This document shows positions 16,503-24,859 of a stretch of DNA of 64,000 nt, one piece after another. Every line of letters begins with the position of its first letter. Position 1 is the first letter of the stretch. Made by a program: the position numbers and the translations under genes. The notes beneath the pieces are model-generated. The model was not told where the DNA came from. It searched no databases and was given only the letters and a program-made list of their open reading frames with translations. Source of the stretch: Paeniglutamicibacter antarcticus (GTDB taxonomy: Bacteria; Actinomycetota; Actinomycetes; Actinomycetales; Micrococcaceae); contig NZ_CZJT01000169.1 in the NCBI RefSeq assembly GCF_900010755.1, forward strand, positions 29,136-93,135, in the 5' to 3' direction.

Positions 16503-18347
16503 ATGCAAACGAACCAGTTCATCACGGACGTCACCGGAAGCGGTGGCAACCCCCACCATCCAGTGACCCCTGACGATGAACTGCGCGCATACACCGCCGC
16601 ATTGAACATCCTCGAAGAACTCGGTCCGCGAATCGCCGGCCGCACCACATCGCCCACGCAGGCAGGATATTTTGCACTCAAGGCGGAGCAAGCCCACAGA
16701 TACGGTGGGTACGCGCAAATCCTCGCGGCCGATCTGGTTCAGCGCACGCTGGCCCACGAACTCCCGGTGGCGCACCTGGACCGGTTGCAATCCCACGCCA
16801 CGGATCCCGACGCCTACATCACCGGAGCACAAAAGCTGCCCGAAGATCCACGCACGGTGCCAACCGGTCGCCCAACGTTCAAAAACGCGACAGAACTCCT
16901 GCAGAAGCTCCTGAACATCACGTTCCCCGAGGCCCGCGACCGTATCAATTCGGTGGCCCACCTGCTGCCCCACACCGATGTGAACGGCATCAAGGTGCCA
17001 CCCAAGTTCCCCCGGTTAGCCGACGAACTGACCACAGGAAAAGCCGCTCCCCGGGAAATCCGCAGAGCCGCAAAGAAGCTCGAAGCAATCCGCCCGCACA
17101 TCAACCAGCAACCCGATCCACCCGCGTTGGCCAGCGAACTGGAGCAAAAAGTTGCCACTTCGGTACACACCGAGGATCCGGGCAGCACCCAGCAGCTGCT
17201 CAACAGCATCAAGGAAACCTTGGAACGCCAAAACCTCAACCCCTCCGAAGAAGTGGTGCGCGCCCGGCTCGGGTTGTTCTACCGTGGTTTCAAATCCGGT
17301 GTCACGGAATTCGTGTTGCGCGTTCGACCCCACGATGCGGAGTTCATCTTCTCGCTTTGCGCCCAGACCGACAATCCGCGCACCAAGACCGGGGACCGCG
17401 CAGGCCTGTTGAAGCAGTCCACGATGGGAAATGCACCGCTGCCCGCACCGACGTCCCCATCGAACGCCTCAACCAACACCGATGCCGCCGCCGATCCGGG
17501 AACCGACTGCACCGAAGAGTTGGTTGGCGATCTTGCCGCCGACTGGTCCAACAGCTCCGCCGCCGAATCCACCGTCTTCCCCGATTTCCTGCTGGCGCCA
17601 TCGGCAACCACCGGCAAACCCATCGCCACACCCGAAGCACTTGAAGCACTCACACTGGGCGGCAAGACCCGGCCGCCAGCAACCGGCCCTGAATCATTCC
17701 CCACCGAGCGGTTTGAGACGCTGAACCAAACCACACCGGGCGACGATGGACTCACTCCTGCCCAACGACATCTCCAGGGACTGCTCAACCTGCTGAAATC
17801 CAACGGCCGGCCCAACGGGAAAAAGATAACCGGCCTCCCGTCACCGCAGATGCTCATCATCGCCACCCTCGCCGAACTCGAAGATCGAGCAACCAGTAGC
17901 GGAATCACCCAACATGGCCAGCGGCTCTCCCCAGCGGAACTCAGGCAAAACCTCTGCATTTGCGGCGCCATCCCGATCGTCATGAAAGGTAAAAGCCAAA
18001 TACTGGACCTGGGACGCGTGGAAAGATACTTCCCCGACTACATGCGCCAGGCAATCCTGGCTCGCGATGGCGGATGCATTGTCCCCGGGTGCACAGTGCC
18101 ACCGGAACATTGCGAAATACACCATCTCGACGCCTGGGAAAAGGGCGGGCTGACCCGGATCGAAGACGGGGTGCCGTTATGTTCGAATCACCACCATGCG
18201 ATTCACGCGGGCCTGCTCCGGGCTCTCAGAAACGCGGAGGGCCTGCCCGCAGTCATCCTGCCCAAGTTCATGGACCCTGAGCAAACCCCGCGACGCAACA
18301 CCTACTGGACCTCCGCATCTGCGTTCACGACGCCGCCGCTATTCTAA
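16503..18347 (+). CDS. DUF222 / HNH endonuclease domain protein (13E12 type)
   Basis: A 614-residue protein of the actinobacterial DUF222-HNH family. The long N-terminal DUF222 region is helical. The C-terminus holds the HNH nuclease: CIVPGCTVPPEHCEIHHLDAWEKGG, then CSNHHHAIHAG, with metal-binding cysteine pairs and the catalytic His-His. These genes occur in many dispersed copies in Mycobacterium, Arthrobacter and relatives. Their role is unknown, though mobility has been suspected. A linker around residues 300-400 is rich in Ala, Pro, Ser and Thr. The reading frame is intact, and the gene is flanked on both sides by oppositely oriented genes. Confidence 0.88.
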   Translation: MQTNQFITDVTGSGGNPHHPVTPDDELRAYTAALNILEELGPRIAGRTTSPTQAGYFALKAEQAHRYGGYAQILAADLVQRTLAHELPVAHLDRLQSHATDPDAYITGAQKLPEDPRTVPTGRPTFKNATELLQKLLNITFPEARDRINSVAHLLPHTDVNGIKVPPKFPRLADELTTGKAAPREIRRAAKKLEAIRPHINQQPDPPALASELEQKVATSVHTEDPGSTQQLLNSIKETLERQNLNPSEEVVRARLGLFYRGFKSGVTEFVLRVRPHDAEFIFSLCAQTDNPRTKTGDRAGLLKQSTMGNAPLPAPTSPSNASTNTDAAADPGTDCTEELVGDLAADWSNSSAAESTVFPDFLLAPSATTGKPIATPEALEALTLGGKTRPPATGPESFPTERFETLNQTTPGDDGLTPAQRHLQGLLNLLKSNGRPNGKKITGLPSPQMLIIATLAELEDRATSSGITQHGQRLSPAELRQNLCICGAIPIVMKGKSQILDLGRVERYFPDYMRQAILARDGGCIVPGCTVPPEHCEIHHLDAWEKGGLTRIEDGVPLCSNHHHAIHAGLLRALRNAEGLPAVILPKFMDPEQTPRRNTYWTSASAFTTPPLF

Positions 18348-18435
18348 TCTAAAGATCAACGTAAAAAGATCCGCGTAATACCGGCACCATCCAAAACGTG
18401 AATAGCGCACCACGGAAATCGACGCACCAAAGCAA

Positions 18436-18479
18436 GGAGCCCCGGTTCCTCTCCCCTCAGGGAAAGGAACCGGGGCTCC
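18436..18479. terminator. Hairpin terminator between HNH gene and gatB
   Basis: A 15-bp perfect stem (GGAGCCCCGGTTCCT at 18436-18450, complement at 18465-18479) lies just past the gatB stop. It probably terminates gatCAB on the minus strand and may also stop the convergent HNH gene. Confidence 0.75.
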
Positions 18480-18496
18480 ATGGCGTCGGCTCGAAG

Positions 18497-20011
18497 TTAG
18501 CCTTCGATGCCCAGCTTTTCAAGCACCAGTTCGCGCACGCGGCCGGCATCGGCCTGTCCGCGGGTGGCCTTCATAACCGGGCCCATGAGGGCGCCGATGG
18601 CTTGCAGCTTGCCGGCCTTGACCTTGGCAACAACATCCGGCATGGCTTCCATGGCGGCGTCGATCGCAACACCCAGTGCCGAATCGTCGTTGACGACTGC
18701 CAGCGAGCGCTTCTCGACGACCTCGGTCGGGGTGCCTTCGCCGGCAACCACGAACTCGAGCACCTGGCGGGCGATCTTGTCGTTGATCTTCTTGGACTCG
18801 ATCAGCGAGTTTAGCTCGACGATGGTTGCCGGGGTGACGCCCAGGTCCAGGGTCTCGACGTCGGAGTTCTTGGCCAGGCGTGCAATCTCGCCCATCCACC
18901 ACTTGCGGGCCACGGCTGCGGTGGTACCCGCGGCAATGGTTTCCTCGATGGCCTCGGTGACACCTGCGTTGACCACATCGCGGAACTCTGCATCCGAGTA
19001 GCCCCACTCGGCCTGCAAGCGCTTGCGGCGCGCGGCCGGCGGCTCGGGCAGGCGGGCGCGCAGCTCTTCGATCCACTCCGGGGTGGTGATGACCGGAACC
19101 AGGTCCGGTTCCGGGAAGTAGCGGTAGTCATCGGCGTCGGATTTCGGGCGGCCCGAGGTCGTCGTGCGGGTGTCTTCGTGCCAGTGGCGGGTTTCCTGAA
19201 CGATGGCAGCGCCTGAATTCAGTACCGCCGCGTGGCGCTCGATCTCGAAACGCACAGCGTGCTCGACGGCACGCAACGAGTTCACGTTCTTGGTCTCGGT
19301 GCGGGTTCCGAACTTCTCGGCGCCCTTGAGCATCAGCGAAACGTTGGCATCGCAACGCACGTTGCCGCGTTCCATCTTCGCGTCGGACACGTCAAGCGAC
19401 TTCACGATTTCACGGATCGCTGCAACGTAGGCCTTGGCCAGCTCGGGGGCACGCTTGCCGGCGCCCTCGATGGTCTTGGTGACGATCTCGACCAGCGGAA
19501 CACCCGAACGGTTGTAGTCGACCAGCGAGTAGTCGGCGCCCTGGATGCGGCCGGTGGCCCCGCCCATGTGGGTCAGCTTGCCGGCGTCTTCTTCCATGTG
19601 CGCGCGTTCGATTTCGACGCGGAAGACCTCGCCGTCCTCAAGCTCGATGTCCAGCCAGCCGTCGTAGGCGATCGGGTCGTCGTACTGGGAGGTCTGGAAG
19701 TTCTTCGGGGTGTCCGGGTAGAAGTAGTTCTTCCGGGCAAATCCGCAGCGCTCGGCGATCTTGCAGTTCAGCGCCAGGCCAATCAGGATCGCGTATTCCA
19801 CGGCGGTCTTGTTGACCACCGGCAATACGCCGGGCAGGCCCAGGCAGACCGGGGTCACGTTGGTGTTCGGGGTGTCGCCAAACACGTTCGGTGCCGACGA
19901 GAACATCTTGGTCTTGGTGTTCAGCTCTACGTGGACCTCAAAGCCGAGCACCGGATCGTACTTTTCCAGTGCAACGTCGAAGTCTACGAGTTCATCGATG
20001 TGTGAAGCCAT
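18497..20011 (-). CDS. gatB: Asp-tRNA(Asn)/Glu-tRNA(Gln) amidotransferase subunit B
   Basis: A 504-residue GatB, the subunit that binds mischarged Glu-tRNA(Gln) or Asp-tRNA(Asn) and phosphorylates the acyl group for transamidation. Signatures: GFEVHVELNTKTKMFS near the N-terminus, RGNVRCDANVSL, and the PDYRYFPEPDLVP-like segment YRYFPEPDLVPV. The C-terminal YqeY/GatB tail is helical. The ATG at 20011 is used; a TTG nine bases upstream is less likely. The gatA stop lies one base before the start. Last gene of gatC-gatA-gatB. Confidence 0.97.
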   Translation of the reverse strand: MASHIDELVDFDVALEKYDPVLGFEVHVELNTKTKMFSSAPNVFGDTPNTNVTPVCLGLPGVLPVVNKTAVEYAILIGLALNCKIAERCGFARKNYFYPDTPKNFQTSQYDDPIAYDGWLDIELEDGEVFRVEIERAHMEEDAGKLTHMGGATGRIQGADYSLVDYNRSGVPLVEIVTKTIEGAGKRAPELAKAYVAAIREIVKSLDVSDAKMERGNVRCDANVSLMLKGAEKFGTRTETKNVNSLRAVEHAVRFEIERHAAVLNSGAAIVQETRHWHEDTRTTTSGRPKSDADDYRYFPEPDLVPVITTPEWIEELRARLPEPPAARRKRLQAEWGYSDAEFRDVVNAGVTEAIEETIAAGTTAAVARKWWMGEIARLAKNSDVETLDLGVTPATIVELNSLIESKKINDKIARQVLEFVVAGEGTPTEVVEKRSLAVVNDDSALGVAIDAAMEAMPDVVAKVKAGKLQAIGALMGPVMKATRGQADAGRVRELVLEKLGIEG

Positions 20012-20012
20012 C

Positions 20013-21560
20013 TTAGGCAACCCCTCCAGTGGTGGCGGCGGACAGTTCGGGGGCCTGGTCGATCAGATGGCCACCCCACTTGTCTTCCAACAACTTCTCA
20101 AGTGCCGCACCGGCACGGTACAGGCGGGCGTCTTCGCGGACCGGCGCCAGGAACTGGATGCCGACAGGAAGCCCCTCGGACAGGCCGCCCGGGACGGTGA
20201 TGCCCGGGACGCCGGCCATGTTCGCCGGGATGGTCGCCACGTCGTTGAGGTACATGGCCAGCGGATCGCCGGTCTTGGAACCCAACTCGAACGCGACGGT
20301 CGGGGACGTCGGGGAGATCAGCACGTCGGCCAGCTCAAACGCTGCATCGAAGTCGCGCTGGATTAGCGTGCGGACCTTCTGGGCCGAGCCGTAGTAGGCG
20401 TCGTAGTAACCGGCGCTCAACGCGTAGGTGCCCAGGATGATGCGGCGCTTGACCTCGTCGCCGAAGCCGGCGGCGCGGGTTGCACCCATGACGCGTTCAA
20501 TGGTCAGCGGACCCTCTTCTGGAAGCACGCGGGTGCCAAAGCGCACGCCGTCGAACTTCGCCAGGTTGGAGGAGACCTCCGAGGGCATGATCAGGTAGTA
20601 GGCACCGAGTGCGTACTTGAAGTTCGGGCAGGAAACCTCGACGATTTCTGCACCGGCGGCACGCAATGCCTCCAGCGATTCATCGAAACGCTCCTGGACG
20701 CCGGCCTCGTAGCCTTCGCCCTGCAGTTCCTTGATGACGCCGACGCGCACGCCGGTCATGTCGCCCGACGCACCAAGCTCGGCTGCCTCAACGAGGGCCG
20801 GAACCGGCTCGTTCAGCGAGGTGGAGTCGGCCGGGTCGTGCCCGCCGATCAGCTCGTGCAGGTATGCGGAGTCCAGCACGGTGCGGGTGACCGGGCCAAT
20901 CTGGTCAAGCGAGGAGGCCATGGCGATGGCGCCGTAGCGCGAGACGCCGCCGTAGGTAGGCTTCACGCCGACGGTGCCGGTGACAGCGCCCGGCTGGCGG
21001 ATGGATCCGCCGGTGTCGGTGCCCAGCGCCAACGGTGCTTCGAAGGCTGCAACGGCTGCTGCGGAGCCGCCGCCGGAACCACCGGGGATACGGTCAAGGT
21101 CCCAGGGGTTGCGGGTCAGTCCGTAGGCCGAGTGCTCGGTGGAGGAACCCATCGCGAACTCGTCAAGGTTTGTCTTGCCCAGCATCGGCAGCTTGGCGGC
21201 ACGGATTTTGGTGATCACCGTGGCGTCGTACGGGCTCATCCAGCCTTCGAGCATCTTCGATGCAGCGGTGGTGGGCTGGCCCTTGGTGACGATGAGGTCC
21301 TTGATGGCGATCGGCACACCGGCGAACGGGTGCAGCGCTTCTGCATCGGCACCGCCGGCGGCGCGAATCGCGTCGACCTCTGCTGCAACTGCCAGTGCTT
21401 CTTCGCCATTGACGTGCAGGAAAGCGTGAATGCCACGCTCGCCACCGTCAACTTCGGCGATGCGGTCCAGGTGGGCCTGCACTGCGGCCACGGAGGTGAT
21501 TTCGCCGGCGCGCAGCTTGGCTGCAAGCTCGGTCGCTGAATAACGAATAATCTCGTTCAT
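20013..21560 (-). CDS. gatA: Asp-tRNA(Asn)/Glu-tRNA(Gln) amidotransferase subunit A
   Basis: A 515-residue amidase-signature enzyme that releases ammonia from glutamine for GatB. The Ser-cisSer-Lys triad is present: Lys in PIAIKDLIVTKG, and the serines in the stretch GGSGGGSAAAVAAFEAP and DTGGSIRQPG. It lies three bases after gatC. Length and motifs are typical. Because actinobacteria generally lack glutaminyl-tRNA synthetase, this operon is probably essential. Confidence 0.97.
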   Translation of the reverse strand: MNEIIRYSATELAAKLRAGEITSVAAVQAHLDRIAEVDGGERGIHAFLHVNGEEALAVAAEVDAIRAAGGADAEALHPFAGVPIAIKDLIVTKGQPTTAASKMLEGWMSPYDATVITKIRAAKLPMLGKTNLDEFAMGSSTEHSAYGLTRNPWDLDRIPGGSGGGSAAAVAAFEAPLALGTDTGGSIRQPGAVTGTVGVKPTYGGVSRYGAIAMASSLDQIGPVTRTVLDSAYLHELIGGHDPADSTSLNEPVPALVEAAELGASGDMTGVRVGVIKELQGEGYEAGVQERFDESLEALRAAGAEIVEVSCPNFKYALGAYYLIMPSEVSSNLAKFDGVRFGTRVLPEEGPLTIERVMGATRAAGFGDEVKRRIILGTYALSAGYYDAYYGSAQKVRTLIQRDFDAAFELADVLISPTSPTVAFELGSKTGDPLAMYLNDVATIPANMAGVPGITVPGGLSEGLPVGIQFLAPVREDARLYRAGAALEKLLEDKWGGHLIDQAPELSAATTGGVA

Positions 21561-21563
21561 GAA

Positions 21564-21860
21564 TTACTCTCCATCCAAAATGGCAGGCACGCGGAAGCGA
21601 GTGTCAACGGAATCCGGTGCGTTCAGCAAGGCCTCTTCGGCGGTCAGCGTCGGTCCGACGACGTCTTCACGGAAGACGTTGAACAGCGCAATCGGGTGGG
21701 TGGTGGCAGGAACATCGGCGGATGCGACTTCACTGACCGACGCGATCGCTTCAACAATGACACCGAGTTCACCGGTCATCTTGTCCAGCTCGGCATCGCT
21801 CATCTCAATGTGAGCCAGGTGCGCCAAGTGCGCTACGTCCTCACGGCTGATGGCAGACAT
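21564..21860 (-). CDS. gatC: Asp-tRNA(Asn)/Glu-tRNA(Gln) amidotransferase subunit C
   Basis: A 98-residue GatC, the small subunit that wraps around and stabilises GatA. The N-terminus MSAISREDVAHLAHLAHIEM and the C-terminal phrase LRVPAIL-type (FRVPAILDGE) match the family. It is the first gene of gatCAB; the promoter should lie in the 186 bases upstream. Confidence 0.95.
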   Translation of the reverse strand: MSAISREDVAHLAHLAHIEMSDAELDKMTGELGVIVEAIASVSEVASADVPATTHPIALFNVFREDVVGPTLTAEEALLNAPDSVDTRFRVPAILDGE

Positions 21861-22046
21861 GTATCTCCCCTAAGTGGGCGGATGGGTTTCCCCCCTAGTC
21901 TAGTACGCCCGGTGGGCCGAACCCGCGCCGGAATCGGGGCTTGGCGCGTGATCTGCCGAGCCCGTTGGATAGCCCATTCCGTCGGGCCAGATCCGTCATC
22001 ATGTCAGTGCCATGGCGACGGCCCGCCGGCCACCGGTGAAGTCCGC

Positions 22047-22637
22047 CTAGAAAAGTTCGAGGACCGCGCCTTCAGCACCGTTTCCGGCAGCGTCAATCCA
22101 CCGCGCGTTGACCCACGCCAAGGCATCGGTGGAAGCTGTTCCGCCGGTTACCGGACGACGGAGAACCGCTGCGATTCGCCCTGGGACATCGCTCTCGCTG
22201 GTTCCTGCACCCGTCCCCCGTGTCATGGTGACCGTTGGTTCCAGCATGTTTGAAATATTTTGGTGCTGCGCCTGCACGTCCCCGGCCACCAGTGCCTGGA
22301 CCTGCGCCTGCCATACCGGGTCGCCCGCCGCGTCGTAGATCCAGCGGGTCCCCAGCACCCCGTGTTCACTGGTGCCCAGCAGGAAGTCTTCGGCACCCTC
22401 AAGCGCTGCTCCCCGGTAGCTCAGCGGCACGTGATAGAGAACCGGTGTTTCCTGCGCCTCATCGAGCACCAGGATCATTTCCATGCCCACCTCACCGGCC
22501 GGATCATCCAGGCGGAATCCGCCAACCACACGCAGCGAAGGAACAGCATTGCCCGCAAACCATGCTTGTCCCGGAAGCCATGCGGCCATCAGCTCACGCT
22601 TGGTCGGTGCCATGGTGGTATCAAAGATGACGCTCAT
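22047..22637 (-). CDS. Maltokinase N-terminal cap-like domain protein
   Basis: A 196-residue protein resembling the N-terminal cap domain of mycobacterial maltokinase as a stand-alone protein. Visible features are AWLPGQAWFAGN, LRVVGGFRLDDP, and a stretch ending YHVPLSYRGAALEGAEDFLLGTSEHGVLGTRWIYDAAGDPVW (described in parts). No kinase catalytic loop follows, so it is not a kinase itself. The ATG at 22637 has an AAAGGA site. Function is unknown. It stands alone between gatC and the GNAT gene, and the hairpin at 22758 separates it from the latter. Confidence 0.7.
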   Translation of the reverse strand: MSVIFDTTMAPTKRELMAAWLPGQAWFAGNAVPSLRVVGGFRLDDPAGEVGMEMILVLDEAQETPVLYHVPLSYRGAALEGAEDFLLGTSEHGVLGTRWIYDAAGDPVWQAQVQALVAGDVQAQHQNISNMLEPTVTMTRGTGAGTSESDVPGRIAAVLRRPVTGGTASTDALAWVNARWIDAAGNGAEGAVLELF

Positions 22638-22757
22638 GGGGAAAGTCCTTTGCTCGGCGGAGGGAACGCCAGATGCGACCCGCACCCCAGCCTAGCCAGA
22701 ACCAATGGCCAAGATCCGAATACGCCCCAGCTTTAACGATTCCGTGTCAACGAAGAA

Positions 22758-22809
22758 GGCCTCCCACGACACCCGTCCCGCGGCAAGCGAAAAGGTGTCG
22801 TGGGAGGCC
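22758..22809 (-). terminator. Hairpin terminator downstream of the GNAT gene
   Basis: A 16-bp perfect stem (GGCCTCCCACGACACC and its complement) with a 20-base loop lies 57 bases beyond the stop of the leftward GNAT gene. A short pyrimidine-rich stretch follows it on the minus strand. Confidence 0.7.
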
Positions 22810-22866
22810 CGCGTAAAATCAACGTCGCCCTCGGGCGCCAGGATGAAATTGGATACAAACCCTGTA

Positions 22867-23391
22867 CTAGAGGGCCAGCGTGTAAACGACCAGCACAATC
22901 TCGGTGTTCGGTACGTACCAGTCACGCTCCGAGGCGTGGTGGAATCCGTCGGCTTCGTACAGTGCGCGGGCGGCAACCCAGTGGCCGCCGGTGGTCAGCG
23001 AAACCGTGTGCACGTCCTCGATCTCGCGCGCGCGGGCGATGACCGCGTTCAGCAGTGCGCGGCCGGCACCGGTGCGCTGTACCGTCGGGTCAATGACCAG
23101 CATGCGGAACTCAAGCTCCCCCTCAAGGGCGATGTCTGCGTATTCGCTGCCCGGGCGGACCAGGGTGACCGACCCGATGACGACGCCGTCGCGCTCGGCC
23201 ACCAGGATCTCGGCGGCCTCGTGGCGGGCTGCCACCTGCTGCACGAACTGCAAGTATTCATGGTTCGGGTCATCAAAGTGTCCGGCGTCCAGGTAGGAGG
23301 CGACGGTGATCCGCGCAATGTGCGGGTAGTCGGCTTCCACTGCTGGGCGGATCACAAGCGTGCTGGCATCTGTATGGTTTGCGGTACTCAT
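22867..23391 (-). CDS. GNAT family N-acetyltransferase
   Basis: A 174-residue GNAT protein. It has IRPAVEADYPHIARITVASY at the N-terminus, the acetyl-CoA loop VQRTGAGRALLNAVIARA, and the C-terminal ALYEADGFHHASERDWY strand-helix region. The start at 23391 (MSTANHT) is chosen because the preceding in-frame sequence lacks family character; a GAAGG site lies just upstream. The substrate cannot be assigned. It is divergent from the ROK repressor gene with a 240-base gap. Confidence 0.88.
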   Translation of the reverse strand: MSTANHTDASTLVIRPAVEADYPHIARITVASYLDAGHFDDPNHEYLQFVQQVAARHEAAEILVAERDGVVIGSVTLVRPGSEYADIALEGELEFRMLVIDPTVQRTGAGRALLNAVIARAREIEDVHTVSLTTGGHWVAARALYEADGFHHASERDWYVPNTEIVLVVYTLAL

Positions 23392-23607
23392 CGCCTTCAA
23401 GTGTGCCAGCAGGCCCGCAGGTCCCGATAAGTCTCGCGCCCAATTGTTGGCAAGTTCACGTGCTGAAACAAGGCCGCTGGCATCCGCAGCCAAAAACCCC
23501 GCAGTGGCAGCGAAGTGTGCCGCCCCACAGCTTTCACCTCTCAAAGTCGGCCATGTCACAATTCGGTTAAGAGCCTAAAAGCAGACTCTCCACTCTTGCG
23601 AAATGTT

Positions 23608-23628
23608 TGTTAGTACAGTTTACTAACA
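23608..23628. promoter_or_regulatory. Putative ROK repressor operator (autoregulatory)
   Basis: A perfect dyad TGTTAGTA-N5-TACTAACA ends four bases before the ATG of the ROK repressor. The 8-5-8 geometry suits a dimeric winged-helix protein. Its position over the translation start region implies autorepression. Confidence 0.65.
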
Positions 23629-23631
23629 CAC

Positions 23632-24783
23632 ATGACCACCACACGAGGCCCCCTGCGCACCATGGCATCTGGCACAGCAGCACTGCCCTCCCACGGCCGC
23701 GCACACAACCTCGCGCTGGCACTGCAAACACTTCATTCAACGGGCCCCATGAGCCGTGCGGACCTCTCCCGCACCCTGGGCCTGACCCGGGTGACCGTCT
23801 CTGACCTGATCTCCGAATTACTTGAGCGGGGACACGTCGTCGAACTCGGCCAGTCCGAGAAAGTCCGTCCCGGAAAGCCAGCAATCATGGTCGATGTCAA
23901 CCGCCGGGGCCTGCAGATCATCGGCCTTGACCTTGCAGAAAACTCGGTGCTTCGCGCCGCGGTCCTGGACCTGGATGGAAACATCCTGCACCGTGTGGAA
24001 ACCACCACGGGCGACGAAAAGGGCGAGGAAGTCACGGCGCTCGTCCTGGACCTTGCCACCCGGGCCATCGACCTTGCCACAGCCCCGCTGCTCGGCATCG
24101 GCATCGGCACCCCGGGAATCGTGGACCACGAAGGGGTCGTGCTCACCGCACCAAACCTCGACTGGAAAGACCTGCCGCTTCGCGAACTCGTGGAGCAGCA
24201 CACCGGGCTGCCAACACTTGTCGCCAACGACGCAGATGCAGCAGTCCTCGCCGAATTCACCTTTGGCGGCGGCGCAAACGACATGATCCTTGTCAAGGTG
24301 GGACGTGGCGTTGGCGCGGGACTCATGGTCAACGGACAGCGTGCCCGCGGCGTGCATTCGGCGGCCGGGGAGATCGGCCACGTGGTCGTCGGCACCGACG
24401 GCGGGCTCGAATGCAAGTGCGGCAAACGAGGCTGCCTGGAAACCTGGCTCTCGGTCCCCTTCCTCGAACGCGGACTCGCCGCGGCATCGGTCTTTGAAGA
24501 CGCGGAGGCGGCATCGGAAAATGTCCTGCAGATAGCCGGTGAACGCCTCGCAGTTGCCCTCGCACCGATTGTCGCTGCCCTTGATTTAGCCGAAGTGGTC
24601 CTCAGCGGACCGGCACACCTTTTGGAAGGAACCCTGCGCAGCAGCGTCGAAAAGACGCTGGAGCAGCGGATGCTTCCACACAGACCACCCCTGGTTGAAG
24701 TTCGCCTGGCCAAGGAACCACAAGACGTGGTTCTGCGCGGCACGGCGGTCATGGTTCTTTGGAACCAATTGGGAGTGGCCTGA
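23632..24783 (+). CDS. ROK family transcriptional regulator (NagC-like)
   Basis: A 383-residue ROK repressor. The N-terminal winged helix STGPMSRADLSRTLGLTRVTVSDLISELLERGHVVELG is described here in two segments: helix-turn-helix SRADLSRTLGLTRVTVSDL and wing ELGQSEK. The ROK domain follows with GIGIGTPGIVDHEGV, the sugar-binding ANDADAAVLAE stretch, and the zinc cluster CKCGKRGCLE. It is first in line with an ABC importer and amino-sugar enzymes, so it probably represses them until an amino sugar or its phosphate binds. The ATG at 23632 is preceded by its own palindrome; no strong ribosome-binding site is visible, so a second ATG at 23662 is possible. Confidence 0.88.
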   Translation: MTTTRGPLRTMASGTAALPSHGRAHNLALALQTLHSTGPMSRADLSRTLGLTRVTVSDLISELLERGHVVELGQSEKVRPGKPAIMVDVNRRGLQIIGLDLAENSVLRAAVLDLDGNILHRVETTTGDEKGEEVTALVLDLATRAIDLATAPLLGIGIGTPGIVDHEGVVLTAPNLDWKDLPLRELVEQHTGLPTLVANDADAAVLAEFTFGGGANDMILVKVGRGVGAGLMVNGQRARGVHSAAGEIGHVVVGTDGGLECKCGKRGCLETWLSVPFLERGLAAASVFEDAEAASENVLQIAGERLAVALAPIVAALDLAEVVLSGPAHLLEGTLRSSVEKTLEQRMLPHRPPLVEVRLAKEPQDVVLRGTAVMVLWNQLGVA

Positions 24784-24812
24784 TCCGTTTTACCCAGCAT
24801 GACCCTTCGCAT

Positions 24813-24833
24813 GGGTTTACCCGCAGTAAACCC
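24813..24833. promoter_or_regulatory. Putative operator before the sugar-binding-protein gene
   Basis: A perfect dyad GGGTTTAC-N5-GTAAACCC lies 26 bases before the binding-protein ATG. It has the same 8-5-8 spacing as the dyad before the ROK gene, though the half-sites differ. It could be a second site of the same repressor, or a site for another sugar regulator. Confidence 0.6.
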
Positions 24834-24859
24834 GTTTCCCCCTTCCGAAAGGATCTCCA

